Positions 53,307 to 63,046 of a DNA stretch of 64,000 bases are shown here, piece after piece. A model generated the notes under the pieces. It was given only the letters and a program-made list of their open reading frames with translations. It was not told the origin of the DNA and made no database searches. The stretch's first letter is position 1, and the number at the start of each line of letters is the position of its first letter. The position numbers and the translations under genes were made by a program. This DNA is from Listeria costaricensis (lineage in GTDB: Bacteria; Bacillota; Bacilli; Lactobacillales; Listeriaceae): positions 16,183 through 80,182 of the forward strand of contig NZ_FXUT01000013.1 in the NCBI RefSeq assembly GCF_900183385.1. The letters are read 5' to 3'.

Positions 53307-55027
53307 TATATCTCCTCCAATTGCGCTTTGATCAGCTCATAATAAAAGCCTTTTTTCGCTAAAAGTTCGGCATGTGTCCCAGTCTCCACAATGCTGCCGT
53401 GATCCAGCACGATAATCCGGTCCATTTCAAGCATCCAGTGAAGTCGATGCGTCGCAAAGAATACCAGCCGATTTTCAAACAAGTCGAGCATTGGCCGCTT
53501 CAACTCATATTCGGTCTCAATGTCCAAATGGGCTGTCGGCTCATCCATCAAAACAACCGGTCGATCGGATAGAAAGGCCCGCGCCAGTGCAATCCGCTGT
53601 TCCTGACCGCCGCTCAAGGCCCGCCCTGCTTCACCAATCATGGTCTCAAAACCGTCCGGCATCTCCGCCAGAAACGCCGTCAGTCCAGCCGATTCAGCCG
53701 CCTGCTCAGCCTTTTTCCGACTGGCTTCCGGATGGTAAAAACGAATATTGCCCAGCACCGTGTCATGAAACAGATAAGGATGCTGCGGAATATAGGTCAC
53801 CTGCTCCTGCCACGAGCGATCCGTGAGAGCAGCCGACCGGCCGTCAAAGCGAAACTCTCCCGACTCCGGTGCCAAAAAGCCACTGAGCACGTCGATCATT
53901 GTGGACTTCCCTGAACCAGTGGCCCCGATAATGCCGATTTTTTCATGACCGTGTACTTGAAACTCAGCTTCGGCAAGCGACGACTCACCGGCATCTTCAT
54001 GCGTGACGGTAATGCCTTCAAATTGAAAACTTGTCGACTGCGTATAACGAGGTGCCGGCAAAGTAGCCTGCCCTTTTTTCATTTCTTTTCCGCGGTCGAT
54101 AATCGCCTGAATCGTCCGACCGGCGTCCTGTCCGTCAAGGGTTGCATGATAGTCTGATCCCAGCTCGCGAACCGGCAGAAAATATTCCGGTGCCAAAATA
54201 AGCACAGCCAAAGCAATCGGCAAGCTCATCAAACCGTCGATCAAGCCCAGTCCCAAGAACAAAGCCACAATGGCAATCGACAGCATCGTGAAAAAGTCCA
54301 GCGCAAAGGAAGACAGAAAAGCTACTCGCAATGTCCGCATCGTTGCCTTTCGGTAGCGCGAACTCGTTGCAGCAATCTTGCGTTCATGACCGTGACTGAG
54401 CCCCAAATATTTCAGCGTCTCAAGCCCTTTCAGCGAATCGACAAAGTGGTTGGACAAAATCCGGTACGATTCAAACTGCGTATCTGCTTGCTTTTTCGCA
54501 GCCAGTCCCAACAGAATCAGGAAAATAATCAGGATTGGGAAGGTAACCGCCAAAATGATCGCCGAAGTGATATCCTGTGTGACCACATAGATCCAGATCA
54601 TCACGGGAATGACCATCATATTGATGAACTTGGGAATGAAGAGTTCCAAATAGCGCCGGAAATCCTGCACGCCCTCCATGACCATCGTTACGACTTTCCC
54701 GGTTCCTTCCGCACGTGTAAACCGCGGCCCCAGCACGAATAAATTTTCCAGCAGTTCTTCCCGCATTGTTCGCCCGATTTGAGCTGCATAGCGGTAAACG
54801 ATCTGCTTTTTCCATACGTTTAGAAAATGACGCACCAAATAGGCCACCGCAAAGAGGCCTATTTGTGAAATAACGGCAGAAAACGGTGCCTCGTGAAAGA
54901 GAGCGGTGATCGCATCTGCCAAAAAACGCGCCATTGCAATAATTGCTGCCCCCTGAATAACCGTGAGGACAGCAAGAATCGCCAGTATCTGTTTGATTTT
55001 CGGATACTTAAATAGATCTTTTCCCAT
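53306..55027 (-). CDS. cydC: ABC transporter CydC (Bacillus naming; E. coli CydD type)
   Basis: A 573-residue half-transporter with six helices and an ATPase with Walker A GATGSGKSTM, SGGQEQRIALARAFL and VLMDEPTAHLD. Family motifs ALDFFTMLSIAIVALFLG and LAPEYFLPVRELGSDYHA match the E. coli CydD type. It acts with the next gene in cytochrome bd assembly. The cydB stop and its start are contiguous, so translation is coupled. Confidence 0.92.
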   Translation of the reverse strand: MGKDLFKYPKIKQILAILAVLTVIQGAAIIAMARFLADAITALFHEAPFSAVISQIGLFAVAYLVRHFLNVWKKQIVYRYAAQIGRTMREELLENLFVLGPRFTRAEGTGKVVTMVMEGVQDFRRYLELFIPKFINMMVIPVMIWIYVVTQDITSAIILAVTFPILIIFLILLGLAAKKQADTQFESYRILSNHFVDSLKGLETLKYLGLSHGHERKIAATSSRYRKATMRTLRVAFLSSFALDFFTMLSIAIVALFLGLGLIDGLMSLPIALAVLILAPEYFLPVRELGSDYHATLDGQDAGRTIQAIIDRGKEMKKGQATLPAPRYTQSTSFQFEGITVTHEDAGESSLAEAEFQVHGHEKIGIIGATGSGKSTMIDVLSGFLAPESGEFRFDGRSAALTDRSWQEQVTYIPQHPYLFHDTVLGNIRFYHPEASRKKAEQAAESAGLTAFLAEMPDGFETMIGEAGRALSGGQEQRIALARAFLSDRPVVLMDEPTAHLDIETEYELKRPMLDLFENRLVFFATHRLHWMLEMDRIIVLDHGSIVETGTHAELLAKKGFYYELIKAQLEEI

Positions 55028-56040
55028 TAATACGTCATTTTCTCCTTACTAGAAACGCGCTTCCGGAAAACATAGTAACTCCAGATCTGATAGCCCAGCA
55101 CAAACGGCAGCAGGCTTACAGCTACAATGGTCATTACACTTAATGAATATTGCCCCGAAGCAGCGTTTTGAATAGTCAAATCAAAGCTGGAACTGATGGA
55201 GCTGATCATCACCCGCGGGAACAAGCCGATAAAAATGGTCGCGATGGTGAAAACGATCCCCAATCCGCCAAACGTAAAGGCAAGTCCGTCACGATCCTTC
55301 CACAAGAAGAATGCGGAAAGCAGGTACATGACCACTACAAGCCCGATCGTAAGCGGCACAAGTACCGGACGAGCTTGGAAAATATCTGTATTGAAATACG
55401 CTAAAACTACATAGATGAGCAGCACCGGCACGGTGATAAACCAGACACGTTTAGCCATTCGGCGGGCCCGGTCCTGAATATCATCTTCTGTACGCAGTGT
55501 GATAAACATCAAGCCGTGCAGCAGGCAGATCATGGTGATCGTCAAACCGCCCCACACGGAGAATAGTGAAATGTAGTCAAAGAAACCTGCATACATATCC
55601 ATTTCACCATTGATTGGCATGCCTTTGACCAGGCTTGAGAATAGTACGCCTAGTAAGAATGGCGGCAGGATGCTTCCAAAGAAAATCACCCAGTCCCAAA
55701 CTTTTCGCCATGTGACCGAATCTTTTTGACCGCGGAATTCAAAGGAAACACCACGGCCGATCAGTGCCAGTAGGAATACGACGAGCGGGATATAATAACC
55801 GCTGAACATCGTCGCATACCAGTTGGGGAAAGCGGCAAAAATGGCGCCCCCAGCTGTCAAAAGCCATACTTCATTGGCATCCCAGAACGGACCGATCGTA
55901 TTGACCAGTACGCGCCGTTCCAAATCATTACGTGCCATAAAACGCGTCGACATTCCGACGCCAAAGTCGAAACCTTCCAGGAAGAAGAAGCCGATAAACA
56001 GGACAGCTACTAATAAAAACCATAACTCATTCAGTGACAA
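55027..56040 (-). CDS. cydB: Cytochrome bd ubiquinol oxidase subunit II
   Basis: About 337 residues with eight to nine membrane helices: MSLNELWFLLVAVLFIGFFFL at the start, GFDFGVG, VNTIGPFWDANEVWLLTAGGA (residues involved in subunit contact) and LVVFLLALIGRGVSFEFR. With CydA it reduces oxygen to water using menaquinol. The start is a TTG at 56040: a GGGGG site lies 8 nt upstream, and it overlaps cydA by 14 bp; a start further upstream at 56061 is unlikely. Confidence 0.94.
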   Translation of the reverse strand: MSLNELWFLLVAVLFIGFFFLEGFDFGVGMSTRFMARNDLERRVLVNTIGPFWDANEVWLLTAGGAIFAAFPNWYATMFSGYYIPLVVFLLALIGRGVSFEFRGQKDSVTWRKVWDWVIFFGSILPPFLLGVLFSSLVKGMPINGEMDMYAGFFDYISLFSVWGGLTITMICLLHGLMFITLRTEDDIQDRARRMAKRVWFITVPVLLIYVVLAYFNTDIFQARPVLVPLTIGLVVVMYLLSAFFLWKDRDGLAFTFGGLGIVFTIATIFIGLFPRVMISSISSSFDLTIQNAASGQYSLSVMTIVAVSLLPFVLGYQIWSYYVFRKRVSSKEKMTY

Positions 56041-57430
56041 CTTCTTCGCCCCCTTTATCAAATGGATCTACAGACACATTCTCTTCTTTTTTCTCCCCAT
56101 ATGGTCCTTTTTTGATCTCTCGAATGAAAAGGTAAATCAAAATAATGGCCAAAATGGAATAAATGGTCGAAAAGGCGATAATCGAGAATAAAATATTCCC
56201 GGCTGAAACATTCGGCGAGACGGCATCTGCAGTCGTCATATAACCAAATACCACCCACGGCTGTCGGCCAATTTCTGTCATGATCCAACCCATCGAGTTA
56301 GCGATAAATGGAAGGAAAATCATTGGCACCATAATTTTCAGATACCAAGTGGCATGTTCTAAACGTTTACGCCAAGCAAGTACGATACCAATTAGAGCAG
56401 CTAACACCATGATGCCGCCAGCAGCGACCATAATTCTAAAGCTCCAGAATGAAGTCCTTACAGGTGGAATATAATCTCCCGGTCCGTATTGTTCCTCATA
56501 TTGAGCTTGCAACTCGTTCATCCCTTCTACAGAGCCGTGTAAGGTTGAATAGGATAAGAAGCTGAGCGCATACGGAATTTCAATCGACCATGTGTTTTTC
56601 TTATTTTCCGGATCGATTCCGGCAATCATCGTCCACGGCGCCGGATCGGCAGTCGTGTCCCAGATGCCTTCTGTTGCAGCCATTTTCATCGGTTGCGTTT
56701 TCACCAGATACTGTGCTTGTGAGTGTCCGCTAAACATGGTTCCAAAACCGCCAATGACGGCCATGACCATCGCAATCTGGAAAGAGCGTTTGAAGAACTT
56801 CACATCCTGCTTCTTGATCATCTTATACGCACTGACACCGGCGATAAAGAAGGCCCCGGTGGCAAATGCCCCGAAAATAACGTGCGGAAATTCGACGAGC
56901 AGCTGACCATTTGTAATCAGCGCCCAGAAATCATTCATTTCAGCGCGACCGTTTGTAAATTCAAAGCCGACTGGATGCTGCATGAATGAGTTGGCCGCAA
57001 GAATCCAGAAACTGGAAAGAATCGTCCCTATCGCTACTAGCCAAATGCAGGCCAGATGCAGCTTTTTGCTAAGACGGTCCCACCCAAAGATCCAAAGACC
57101 GATAAATGTAGATTCCATAAAGAATGCAAGTAGTGCTTCGATTGCTAGTGGCGCACCGAATACGTCCCCTACAAATCGTGAATAATCCGACCAGTTCATC
57201 CCGAATTGGAATTCCTGAATGATCCCGGTCACAACCCCAACAGCAAAGTTAATCAGGAACAAGTGTCCCCAAAACTTCGACATTCGTTTGTAAACTTCTT
57301 TTTTCTTCACGACGTAGAGTGTCTCCATCAGTGCAACCATAAATACTAAACCAATTGACAGCGGCACGAATAGAAAGTGAAAAATCGTGGTTGATGCAAA
57401 TTGAAATCTGGCTAGAAATAACTTATCCAA
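56027..57430 (-). CDS. cydA: Cytochrome bd ubiquinol oxidase subunit I
   Basis: 467 residues, nine helices. Heme ligands can be seen: His near the start (IFHFLFVPLSIGL), His in the HPVGFEF region and Met in the PWVVFG neighbourhood. The Q-loop between helices is short, the usual Gram-positive form. It oxidises menaquinol and holds hemes b558, b595 and d. The start is TTG with AGGAGG 8 nt upstream; an ATG 4 bases before it is out of frame. It is the first gene of the cydABCD operon. Confidence 0.95.
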   Translation of the reverse strand: MDKLFLARFQFASTTIFHFLFVPLSIGLVFMVALMETLYVVKKKEVYKRMSKFWGHLFLINFAVGVVTGIIQEFQFGMNWSDYSRFVGDVFGAPLAIEALLAFFMESTFIGLWIFGWDRLSKKLHLACIWLVAIGTILSSFWILAANSFMQHPVGFEFTNGRAEMNDFWALITNGQLLVEFPHVIFGAFATGAFFIAGVSAYKMIKKQDVKFFKRSFQIAMVMAVIGGFGTMFSGHSQAQYLVKTQPMKMAATEGIWDTTADPAPWTMIAGIDPENKKNTWSIEIPYALSFLSYSTLHGSVEGMNELQAQYEEQYGPGDYIPPVRTSFWSFRIMVAAGGIMVLAALIGIVLAWRKRLEHATWYLKIMVPMIFLPFIANSMGWIMTEIGRQPWVVFGYMTTADAVSPNVSAGNILFSIIAFSTIYSILAIILIYLFIREIKKGPYGEKKEENVSVDPFDKGGEEVVTE

Positions 57431-57498
57431 CCATTTCCCCTCCTTTTTTGCGTTTTATTAGGAAATGTTTCCCGTTGCGTCTTTCTCTCTGAATAAGT

Positions 57499-57548
57499 TT
57501 GTGAAAAAACTAATTCAACCCTCAAACGAGTTGTTCTATAATTCACAA
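57499..57548 (-). promoter_or_regulatory. Rex box and half-site in the cydA upstream region
   Basis: TTGTTCTATAATTCACAA (57531-57548) fits the 18-bp Rex consensus TTGTGAAATATTTCACAA at 14 positions. A half-site TTGTGAA lies at 57499-57505. Rex represses cydABCD in B. subtilis when NADH is low. The 57431-57741 stretch has no gene. Confidence 0.6.
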
Positions 57549-57741
57549 TGATGGCTAAAGCTATGTATGGTTCTTCACTTACCAAGTTAGAGAGAGTTTT
57601 ACATTATAATAACTACCATATACAAATTATTTTATCCTATTTCCCAAGAAAATTATTTAGTTCTTTTGTTGCTATTTTTACATATTCCCCAATAAACAAA
57701 TAGACTATTTATAAACCCCAGGCATTGCAACAGCTTTACTT

Positions 57742-57759
57742 TTGTGTTGATATTCACAA
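57742..57759. promoter_or_regulatory. Second Rex box, distal
   Basis: TTGTGTTGATATTCACAA matches the Rex consensus in both arms (TTGTG and TTCACAA) and lies about 310 bp upstream of cydA, near the end of tadA. Several spaced Rex sites are known upstream of B. subtilis cydA. Confidence 0.6.
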
Positions 57760-57803
57760 TGGCATCCAAAAAAGAAGAATAAAGATAAATCAGGCCCAAA
57801 GAC

Positions 57804-58277
57804 CTACTTGTTTTGCGATGCTTTCCGCTCTTTTCTAAGCTCCCGAAAGAAATTGGTCAGCATTTGCCCGGTTTCTTCTACCAGTATTCCTTTTTCCACT
57901 TCACAGGTATGGTTAAACCGATCATCTTGAAGCAGATTCATCAAAGTTCCGGCTGTACCGGCTTTGGGATCGGAGGCCCCGTAATACACTTTTTCAATCC
58001 GTGAAAGAAGGATCGCCCCGCTGCACATCGGGCATGGCTCAAGAGTTACGTAAAGCTCAGCACCACTTAGCCGCCATGAATCAACATGTTTACAAGCATC
58101 TTGAATGGCTAAAATTTCAGCATGTGTGATCGCGTTTTGTGTGGTTTCTCGCAAATTATGACCGCGACCAATGATCTCGCCATCCTTTACGACAATGGCT
58201 CCAATCGGTACCTCTCCGATTGCCTGTGCTTTCTTAGCTTCATCCATGGCTATCCGCATGTAATCGGCTGGCTCCAT
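57804..58277 (-). CDS. tadA: tRNA-specific adenosine deaminase
   Basis: A 157-residue zinc enzyme that converts A34 of tRNA-Arg to inosine. The zinc ligands are His52 and catalytic Glu54 in THAEI, and Cys82 and Cys85 in EPCPMCSGAI. GAGGTG lies before the ATG. It is separate from cyd. Confidence 0.95.
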   Translation of the reverse strand: MEPADYMRIAMDEAKKAQAIGEVPIGAIVVKDGEIIGRGHNLRETTQNAITHAEILAIQDACKHVDSWRLSGAELYVTLEPCPMCSGAILLSRIEKVYYGASDPKAGTAGTLMNLLQDDRFNHTCEVEKGILVEETGQMLTNFFRELRKERKASQNK

Positions 58278-58483
58278 TTATGCACCTCATTTCTGTAAAA
58301 TTATTCATCTTCATTGTAGCATAGCACGCGTACAACCTTAGACTAATCTGCTCAAGCTGAAATCTGCTTCTAAGTCTTTTTTGTTTGCTTTTCGATTTTA
58401 TTTATATTACCATGTATTAGTAGCAGGTAATAAAACGAAATAGTCTCAATATACAACCTATTCAAAAAGGAGATTTGATAAAA

Positions 58484-60064
58484 ATGTTTTCAGAAAATTT
58501 AATCGCGCCTGAAAAATACAATATTACGGATGAAATCACTCGCTTTGCTTCCGATAAGACGGCACTCATTTGGCGAAACGAACATGGTGAGGAGCGCAAC
58601 TGGTCGTATAATCAACTGCTTGAAGAGGCAGCCAAATTTGCACATCTTGTTCAGCAAGCCGGCATTCAAAAAGGTGACCATGTGATTGTCATGACGCCTC
58701 GACTGTTGGAAACCTATGCGATTTATATGGGACTCTGGCAAGCAGGGGCCATTATTATTCCCGCTTCCGAGTTATTGAAAGCACACGACCTGGCCTATCG
58801 AATCGAGCATGCCGGTGTCAAGGCAATCGTTACTTATGATGGTATGACGGCTGAATTCGACAAAATTGACTCCATGCCGACCGTTCAAGCAAAAATCCTG
58901 CTTGGCGGACAAAAGGACGGTTGGGCATCCTATGAAGAAAAAATGGCCACAATGCCGACTACTTTCACAAATGTGGAGACGTTCAGCACGGATCCTTGTC
59001 TGCTGGCCTTCACGAGCGGAACAACTGGCAATCCTAAGGGAGTCGTCCACGTTCACGGCTGGGGCTATGCGCATATCCGAATTGCCGCCGAACGCTGGTT
59101 GGACATTCATGAAGATGACCTTGTCTGGGCAACAGCTGGCCCCGGCTGGCAAAAGTGGGTCTGGTCGCCATTTCTTTCAGTCCTTGGCAAAGGCGCCACC
59201 GGTTTCATTTTCGGCGGTCGTTTCAGTCCGCAAAACCAACTGCACCTGCTGCAAGATGAAAAAATCAACGTGCTCTGCTGCACACCAACTGAATATCGAC
59301 TGATGGCAAAAGTTTCCGGTTTGGACGGCTATGATTTAAGCTCGCTTCGGAGTGCCGTTTCGGCGGGGGAACCGCTCAATCGTGAAGTCATCGCCGTCTT
59401 CCAAGAACACTTCGGCTTGAAAGTACGTGATGGCTATGGACAAACGGAAAGCACCCTCCTGATCGGCACACTGGTCGACACGGAAATCCGTCCTGGCTCC
59501 ATGGGCAAACCGATCATGCCAGAATATATGGCGATTATTGATGAGCTTGGACAGCCCGTTCCAACTGGTGAGATTGGCGACATTGCCATCAAGAAAGATT
59601 TTCCCGCCTTGTTCGAGGCCTACTACAAAGAACCGGAACGCCTTGAAAAAGCCATCCGCGGTGACTATTTCGTAACAGGTGACCGGGCAACCGCAGATTC
59701 CGATAATTACTATTGGTTCCAAGGCAGAAACGATGACATCATTATCAGCTCCGGCTATACAATCGGCCCATTTGAAGTAGAGGACGCGTTGACCCATCAT
59801 CCAGCGGTCAAAGAAGTAGCCGTTGTCGCAAGTCCGCATGAGATTCGCGGAACGGTCGTAAAAGCCTTTATCGTTTTAAAAGAAGACTATAGTGGCTCCG
59901 ATGATCTGATCAAAGAATTGCAGACTTTCACTAAAGAAAGAACTGCCCCCTACAAATATCCTCGCCGTATCGAATTTGTCGACGAACTTCCTAAGACAGA
60001 TTCTGGCAAAGTCCGCCGTGTTGCCTTGCGTGAAGCCGAATTCGCCGCCGTTCGCAGCAACTAA
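58484..60064 (+). CDS. Acyl-CoA synthetase, MbcS-like (short branched-chain acids)
   Basis: A 526-residue AMP-forming synthetase: the P-loop AFTSGTTGNPKGVVH, YGQTES, the GDRATAD hinge region and the catalytic Lys in LPKTDSGKVRR. The L. monocytogenes counterpart lmo2720 is reported as MbcS, which activates 2-methylbutyrate and related acids for branched-chain fatty acid synthesis; acetate is another possibility. ATG 58484 follows AAAGGAG by about 11 nt; the TTG at 58475 is too close. It stands alone and ends at a strong terminator. Confidence 0.88.
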   Translation: MFSENLIAPEKYNITDEITRFASDKTALIWRNEHGEERNWSYNQLLEEAAKFAHLVQQAGIQKGDHVIVMTPRLLETYAIYMGLWQAGAIIIPASELLKAHDLAYRIEHAGVKAIVTYDGMTAEFDKIDSMPTVQAKILLGGQKDGWASYEEKMATMPTTFTNVETFSTDPCLLAFTSGTTGNPKGVVHVHGWGYAHIRIAAERWLDIHEDDLVWATAGPGWQKWVWSPFLSVLGKGATGFIFGGRFSPQNQLHLLQDEKINVLCCTPTEYRLMAKVSGLDGYDLSSLRSAVSAGEPLNREVIAVFQEHFGLKVRDGYGQTESTLLIGTLVDTEIRPGSMGKPIMPEYMAIIDELGQPVPTGEIGDIAIKKDFPALFEAYYKEPERLEKAIRGDYFVTGDRATADSDNYYWFQGRNDDIIISSGYTIGPFEVEDALTHHPAVKEVAVVASPHEIRGTVVKAFIVLKEDYSGSDDLIKELQTFTKERTAPYKYPRRIEFVDELPKTDSGKVRRVALREAEFAAVRSN

Positions 60065-60070
60065 CCTTAT

Positions 60071-60130
60071 AAAGCACCCGTTCCAACTGGCTCATAACAA
60101 TATGAGTGTCAGTTAGAACGGGTGCTTTTT
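60071..60130 (+). terminator. Terminator of the acyl-CoA synthetase gene
   Basis: AAAGCACCCGTTC at 60071-60083 pairs with GAACGGGTGCTTT (60116-60128), with inner pairs ACTG/CAGT and CAT/ATG, followed by a T-run. Confidence 0.88.
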
Positions 60131-60191
60131 TTCATACGAATATTTCCCGGGGAATAAAATATTTTCACCTATAGAAACATATGCCTAATCT

Positions 60192-61598
60192 CTAAGCCCA
60201 AGACAGATCGATCAGTTGGTACTGCAGGTCAATATCTGTCGGCCCCATTTGTCCTTGTGTCATTCCACTAGTATTTCTAATCTCATAATCGCCCCACTCC
60301 AAGCGGTCGCCAATTGAAACGCCCGAAGCATTCACATTACTATAACACTGATAAGTGATTTTACTTGGGAAGCGATAACTCTCTCCCTCATTAAACGTAA
60401 ACTGATTCCACGGTACACCTGGGAACACCCCATTTGTCAGCGTTGCATCTTCTGTCAATGTCCCACTATAAAGCACCCCGCCGTCCGCATCATAAGCAGT
60501 CACTTTATAATAAACCGGGCTGATATATCCTCGTGTTTGCGTGTTGATTAGCGCTCCTGCATTGCTGTAATTGACCGTGACCTTTAGCGGTTCATTCTTT
60601 TTATAAATAAAGGTGATCGTTTTTGTCTGACTATCAAAGATGCCTGTTTTTTCTCCAATAGTCGATTTTAATGTAAATCCAGAAATCGCCTTTTCAACCG
60701 CTTGATAATTTGTCCCGATATTGCCTTCTAAAATTAGCTCTTCCAAAAGAGGTTGATTATTTTCATCTAGATAACGAACTGTGACTTTTCCTTTTTCAAC
60801 TGCGGTCTGGTTCTTTTCATAAACATATGTGACCGTCTTGGCCGTATCTGAAAATTGACCGCTCTCTTCACCAGTCGTATTTTTCAACGTATAGCCCGTA
60901 ATCTCTTTGGGTGTTGTTTGGTAAGTGTCCCCAACCGTTCCCTCTAACACGGTATCTTGGACGAGCGTTTCATTATTTTCATCTACATAATGAACGACCA
61001 CTTTACCTGTCTCAGCAGCTGGAGTTGGCGTTGTGAGATACCCCACGTAACGATAGCCATCGATATTTTCCGGCGTATGCGTATGAGTGTGTCCCATTTC
61101 AACTTCTTTATACGTATCATTCATTAATTTGGCTGTATCTGCTGAGGCAACCATTTGTCCTGCTGAAAACACACCCACTCCAATCACCAGCAGTAAAAGT
61201 TTTTTCTTCGTTTCATGGCTTAATTTCCGTATGAAAAATGCCCCCGCCAAGAAAAGTATCAAACCGGCAGCAAGTGTCAAACCTGACATTGAATCACCTG
61301 TTTTTGGCAAGTTTTCTTTCTGCGAGACATGCTTGACAGCCATAGTCGGTTGATTGGTCTCTGCACTCACTGTAAGTGGCGCTTCCTTTTCATAGATCAG
61401 GCGAAACGTTTGCGCGTTATCCGCCCCTTCTATGGCTGGCTTTTCTCTGATTATACTGTTTTTCTCAGACGCACTTAAATTTTGAATGTCTTCATGTGTA
61501 AATGTAACATTTGTTGCGGCAAAAACAGTAGCTGGTGTCCCCAATATCCCCAACACTAGTAAGAAAATCAGTAAATTGCATGAAATAAATTTCTTCAT
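60192..61598 (-). CDS. Internal-LPKTG protein followed by second export signal and MucBP domains
   Basis: 468 residues in an odd order. Residues 1-27 are a signal peptide (ending TVFAA). Residues 28-96 form a small exported segment starting TNVTFTHEDIQNLSASEK. LPKTG lies at 97-101, then a membrane helix (105-123) and a basic turn RKLSHETKKK. Directly after is a second hydrophobic helix (134-149) ending in ASA, like a signal peptidase site (151-153). Two MucBP-type repeats follow (199-261 and 270-333), then a beta-rich tail. After sortase and signal peptidase cleavage one chain would give a wall-linked peptide and a separate MucBP protein. The start has AAAGGAGG about 10 nt upstream. Confidence 0.82.
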   Translation of the reverse strand: MKKFISCNLLIFLLVLGILGTPATVFAATNVTFTHEDIQNLSASEKNSIIREKPAIEGADNAQTFRLIYEKEAPLTVSAETNQPTMAVKHVSQKENLPKTGDSMSGLTLAAGLILFLAGAFFIRKLSHETKKKLLLLVIGVGVFSAGQMVASADTAKLMNDTYKEVEMGHTHTHTPENIDGYRYVGYLTTPTPAAETGKVVVHYVDENNETLVQDTVLEGTVGDTYQTTPKEITGYTLKNTTGEESGQFSDTAKTVTYVYEKNQTAVEKGKVTVRYLDENNQPLLEELILEGNIGTNYQAVEKAISGFTLKSTIGEKTGIFDSQTKTITFIYKKNEPLKVTVNYSNAGALINTQTRGYISPVYYKVTAYDADGGVLYSGTLTEDATLTNGVFPGVPWNQFTFNEGESYRFPSKITYQCYSNVNASGVSIGDRLEWGDYEIRNTSGMTQGQMGPTDIDLQYQLIDLSWA

Positions 61599-61688
61599 TT
61601 GCCTATTTCCTCCTTTTGATTTTTATATTTTCAAAAAGTTAAGCACATTTTGTCGTACTGAACCTTTTACCCAAGACTCTCGTGTTTC

Positions 61689-62147
61689 TTATTTCTTTTC
61701 TTCATAACCATTTTTTTTGAGCAATTCTTCTGATTTCTCCATGCTTACCCCATTTTTCTTAGCATTTTCATCAAACAGCATGCCCGGAACATTTTTAAGC
61801 TCATCAAAATCGACATTTTCATAATTGATTTCAACATCTTCTATGGCGTAATCATCCTCATATTTGATACTTTCTTTGACACCTTGTAATCCTTGATATT
61901 GTTCGGAAGCTGGTTTCAGTATGGCTTCGGCTTCTTCTTTATTAGTAACTCCCATCGTTGCATAGGTGATTTTATTTTTAGTCGTTTGCTTCGTTACTTT
62001 ATCATCCTTATACCAGTACTTTAATTCCGACTCCAAACCATTTGCATTTTTTGTAAATGTTTTTGTCTGTTCTTGTGCACCACACGCAGCCAATACCAAA
62101 AATGCCATGACCGCTATTAACATAAGACTTTTTTTATAAAAATTCAT
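61689..62147 (-). CDS. DUF1307-type lipoprotein
   Basis: A 152-residue protein with a lipoprotein signal peptide and lipobox LVLAACG (lipidated Cys22), followed by a charged domain (FTKNANGLESELKYWYKDD) of the YehR/DUF1307 type. It would be anchored outside the membrane. It is 26 bp from the Crp-like gene and 90 bp from the LPKTG/MucBP gene, so the three may form an operon. Function unknown. Confidence 0.75.
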   Translation of the reverse strand: MNFYKKSLMLIAVMAFLVLAACGAQEQTKTFTKNANGLESELKYWYKDDKVTKQTTKNKITYATMGVTNKEEAEAILKPASEQYQGLQGVKESIKYEDDYAIEDVEINYENVDFDELKNVPGMLFDENAKKNGVSMEKSEELLKKNGYEEKK

Positions 62148-62173
62148 CTTTTCCCTCCATTTTTAGATACCCT

Positions 62174-62857
62174 TCATTCTTTCATAAAATAGGTTTTTCT
62201 AACTTTCTCTCGATTGATAATGATCGGTTTAATCGACAGCATGATGCCCTGTTCCAACCATTGTAAAAATACTTTGTTAATTTTATATGGACTTACTTGG
62301 AGATACTCGCTTAGTAAACGCTTGGTTACGTAAGACGGCGCTCGATACTGTGTCGATTCTATAAACGCTTGGTTTTCAAGCCCTTCAAAAGAAGCAAACT
62401 CCCACAACGTTCTGGCGATTTTCTTTTCCAATGAATCATCTGGGAAGAAAAGGTGCTGCAACAGGAAAAGATATTTCATGCTTACTCGTTGCAAGAGGAT
62501 CGTTAAAAATCGCGGATCTGCATAAATATGGTCCATAAAGTATTCATGTTCAATCTGAATCCCTTCTCCGTCACTCAAAGCAATCACACGATAATCGAAG
62601 AAAAAAATCTTTTCATGATGTGGAATAAAATGCTCAATTCCAATAAAATCATTACATTTTAAGATTGTCAGCGGCAGCCATACATTATGACGGAACACCT
62701 CAATCTTCAACTCACCTTTTGTAATAAGGTAAATAATCCCTTCATCAATGTCGTTCTTGGTGCTGTACAAAATTTCACGTTTCTTCCATGATTTTACTTT
62801 GGTAAATCTTTTTTTCAAAAAAGGATTTGATGTCAAAATTTCAATTAACTTTTCCAT
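62174..62857 (-). CDS. Crp/Fnr-family (PrfA-like) regulator
   Basis: A 227-residue regulator, clearly paralogous to the one at 63223: a cNMP-binding-like barrel (GIIYLITKGELKIEVFRHNVW, LKCNDFIGIEH), the dimer helix, and a C-terminal winged helix (YVTKRLLSEYLQVSPYKINKVFLQWLEQG). ATG 62857 is chosen; AGGTGG lies 5 nt upstream. It leads the lipoprotein and LPKTG genes, so it may control these surface proteins. No nucleotide- or redox-ligand residue is evident. Confidence 0.82.
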   Translation of the reverse strand: MEKLIEILTSNPFLKKRFTKVKSWKKREILYSTKNDIDEGIIYLITKGELKIEVFRHNVWLPLTILKCNDFIGIEHFIPHHEKIFFFDYRVIALSDGEGIQIEHEYFMDHIYADPRFLTILLQRVSMKYLFLLQHLFFPDDSLEKKIARTLWEFASFEGLENQAFIESTQYRAPSYVTKRLLSEYLQVSPYKINKVFLQWLEQGIMLSIKPIIINREKVRKTYFMKE

Positions 62858-62971
62858 CCTTACCACCTACTAATCTGCCTCTATTTTCCAGCTTCCTGCC
62901 GCGCTTTTTCGTCGGCTCCTCCTTTCACAGTCTTTGTAATCATTCATTCTAGTCCCGCAGAATATAATGAT

Positions 62972-63000
62972 TATTAATTATTATTATCAGACAGTGTCAA
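62972..63000 (-). promoter_or_regulatory. Promoter of the Crp-like regulator at 62174
   Basis: TTGACA (62995-63000, minus strand) and TTAATA (62972-62977) are 17 bp apart. The 62858-63222 stretch has no gene; it holds this promoter and one copy of the 20-bp motif. Confidence 0.55.
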
Positions 63001-63046
63001 ACTATTCAACGTCACTATCTGCAAAATTGCCAACAAATTCAGAGTG

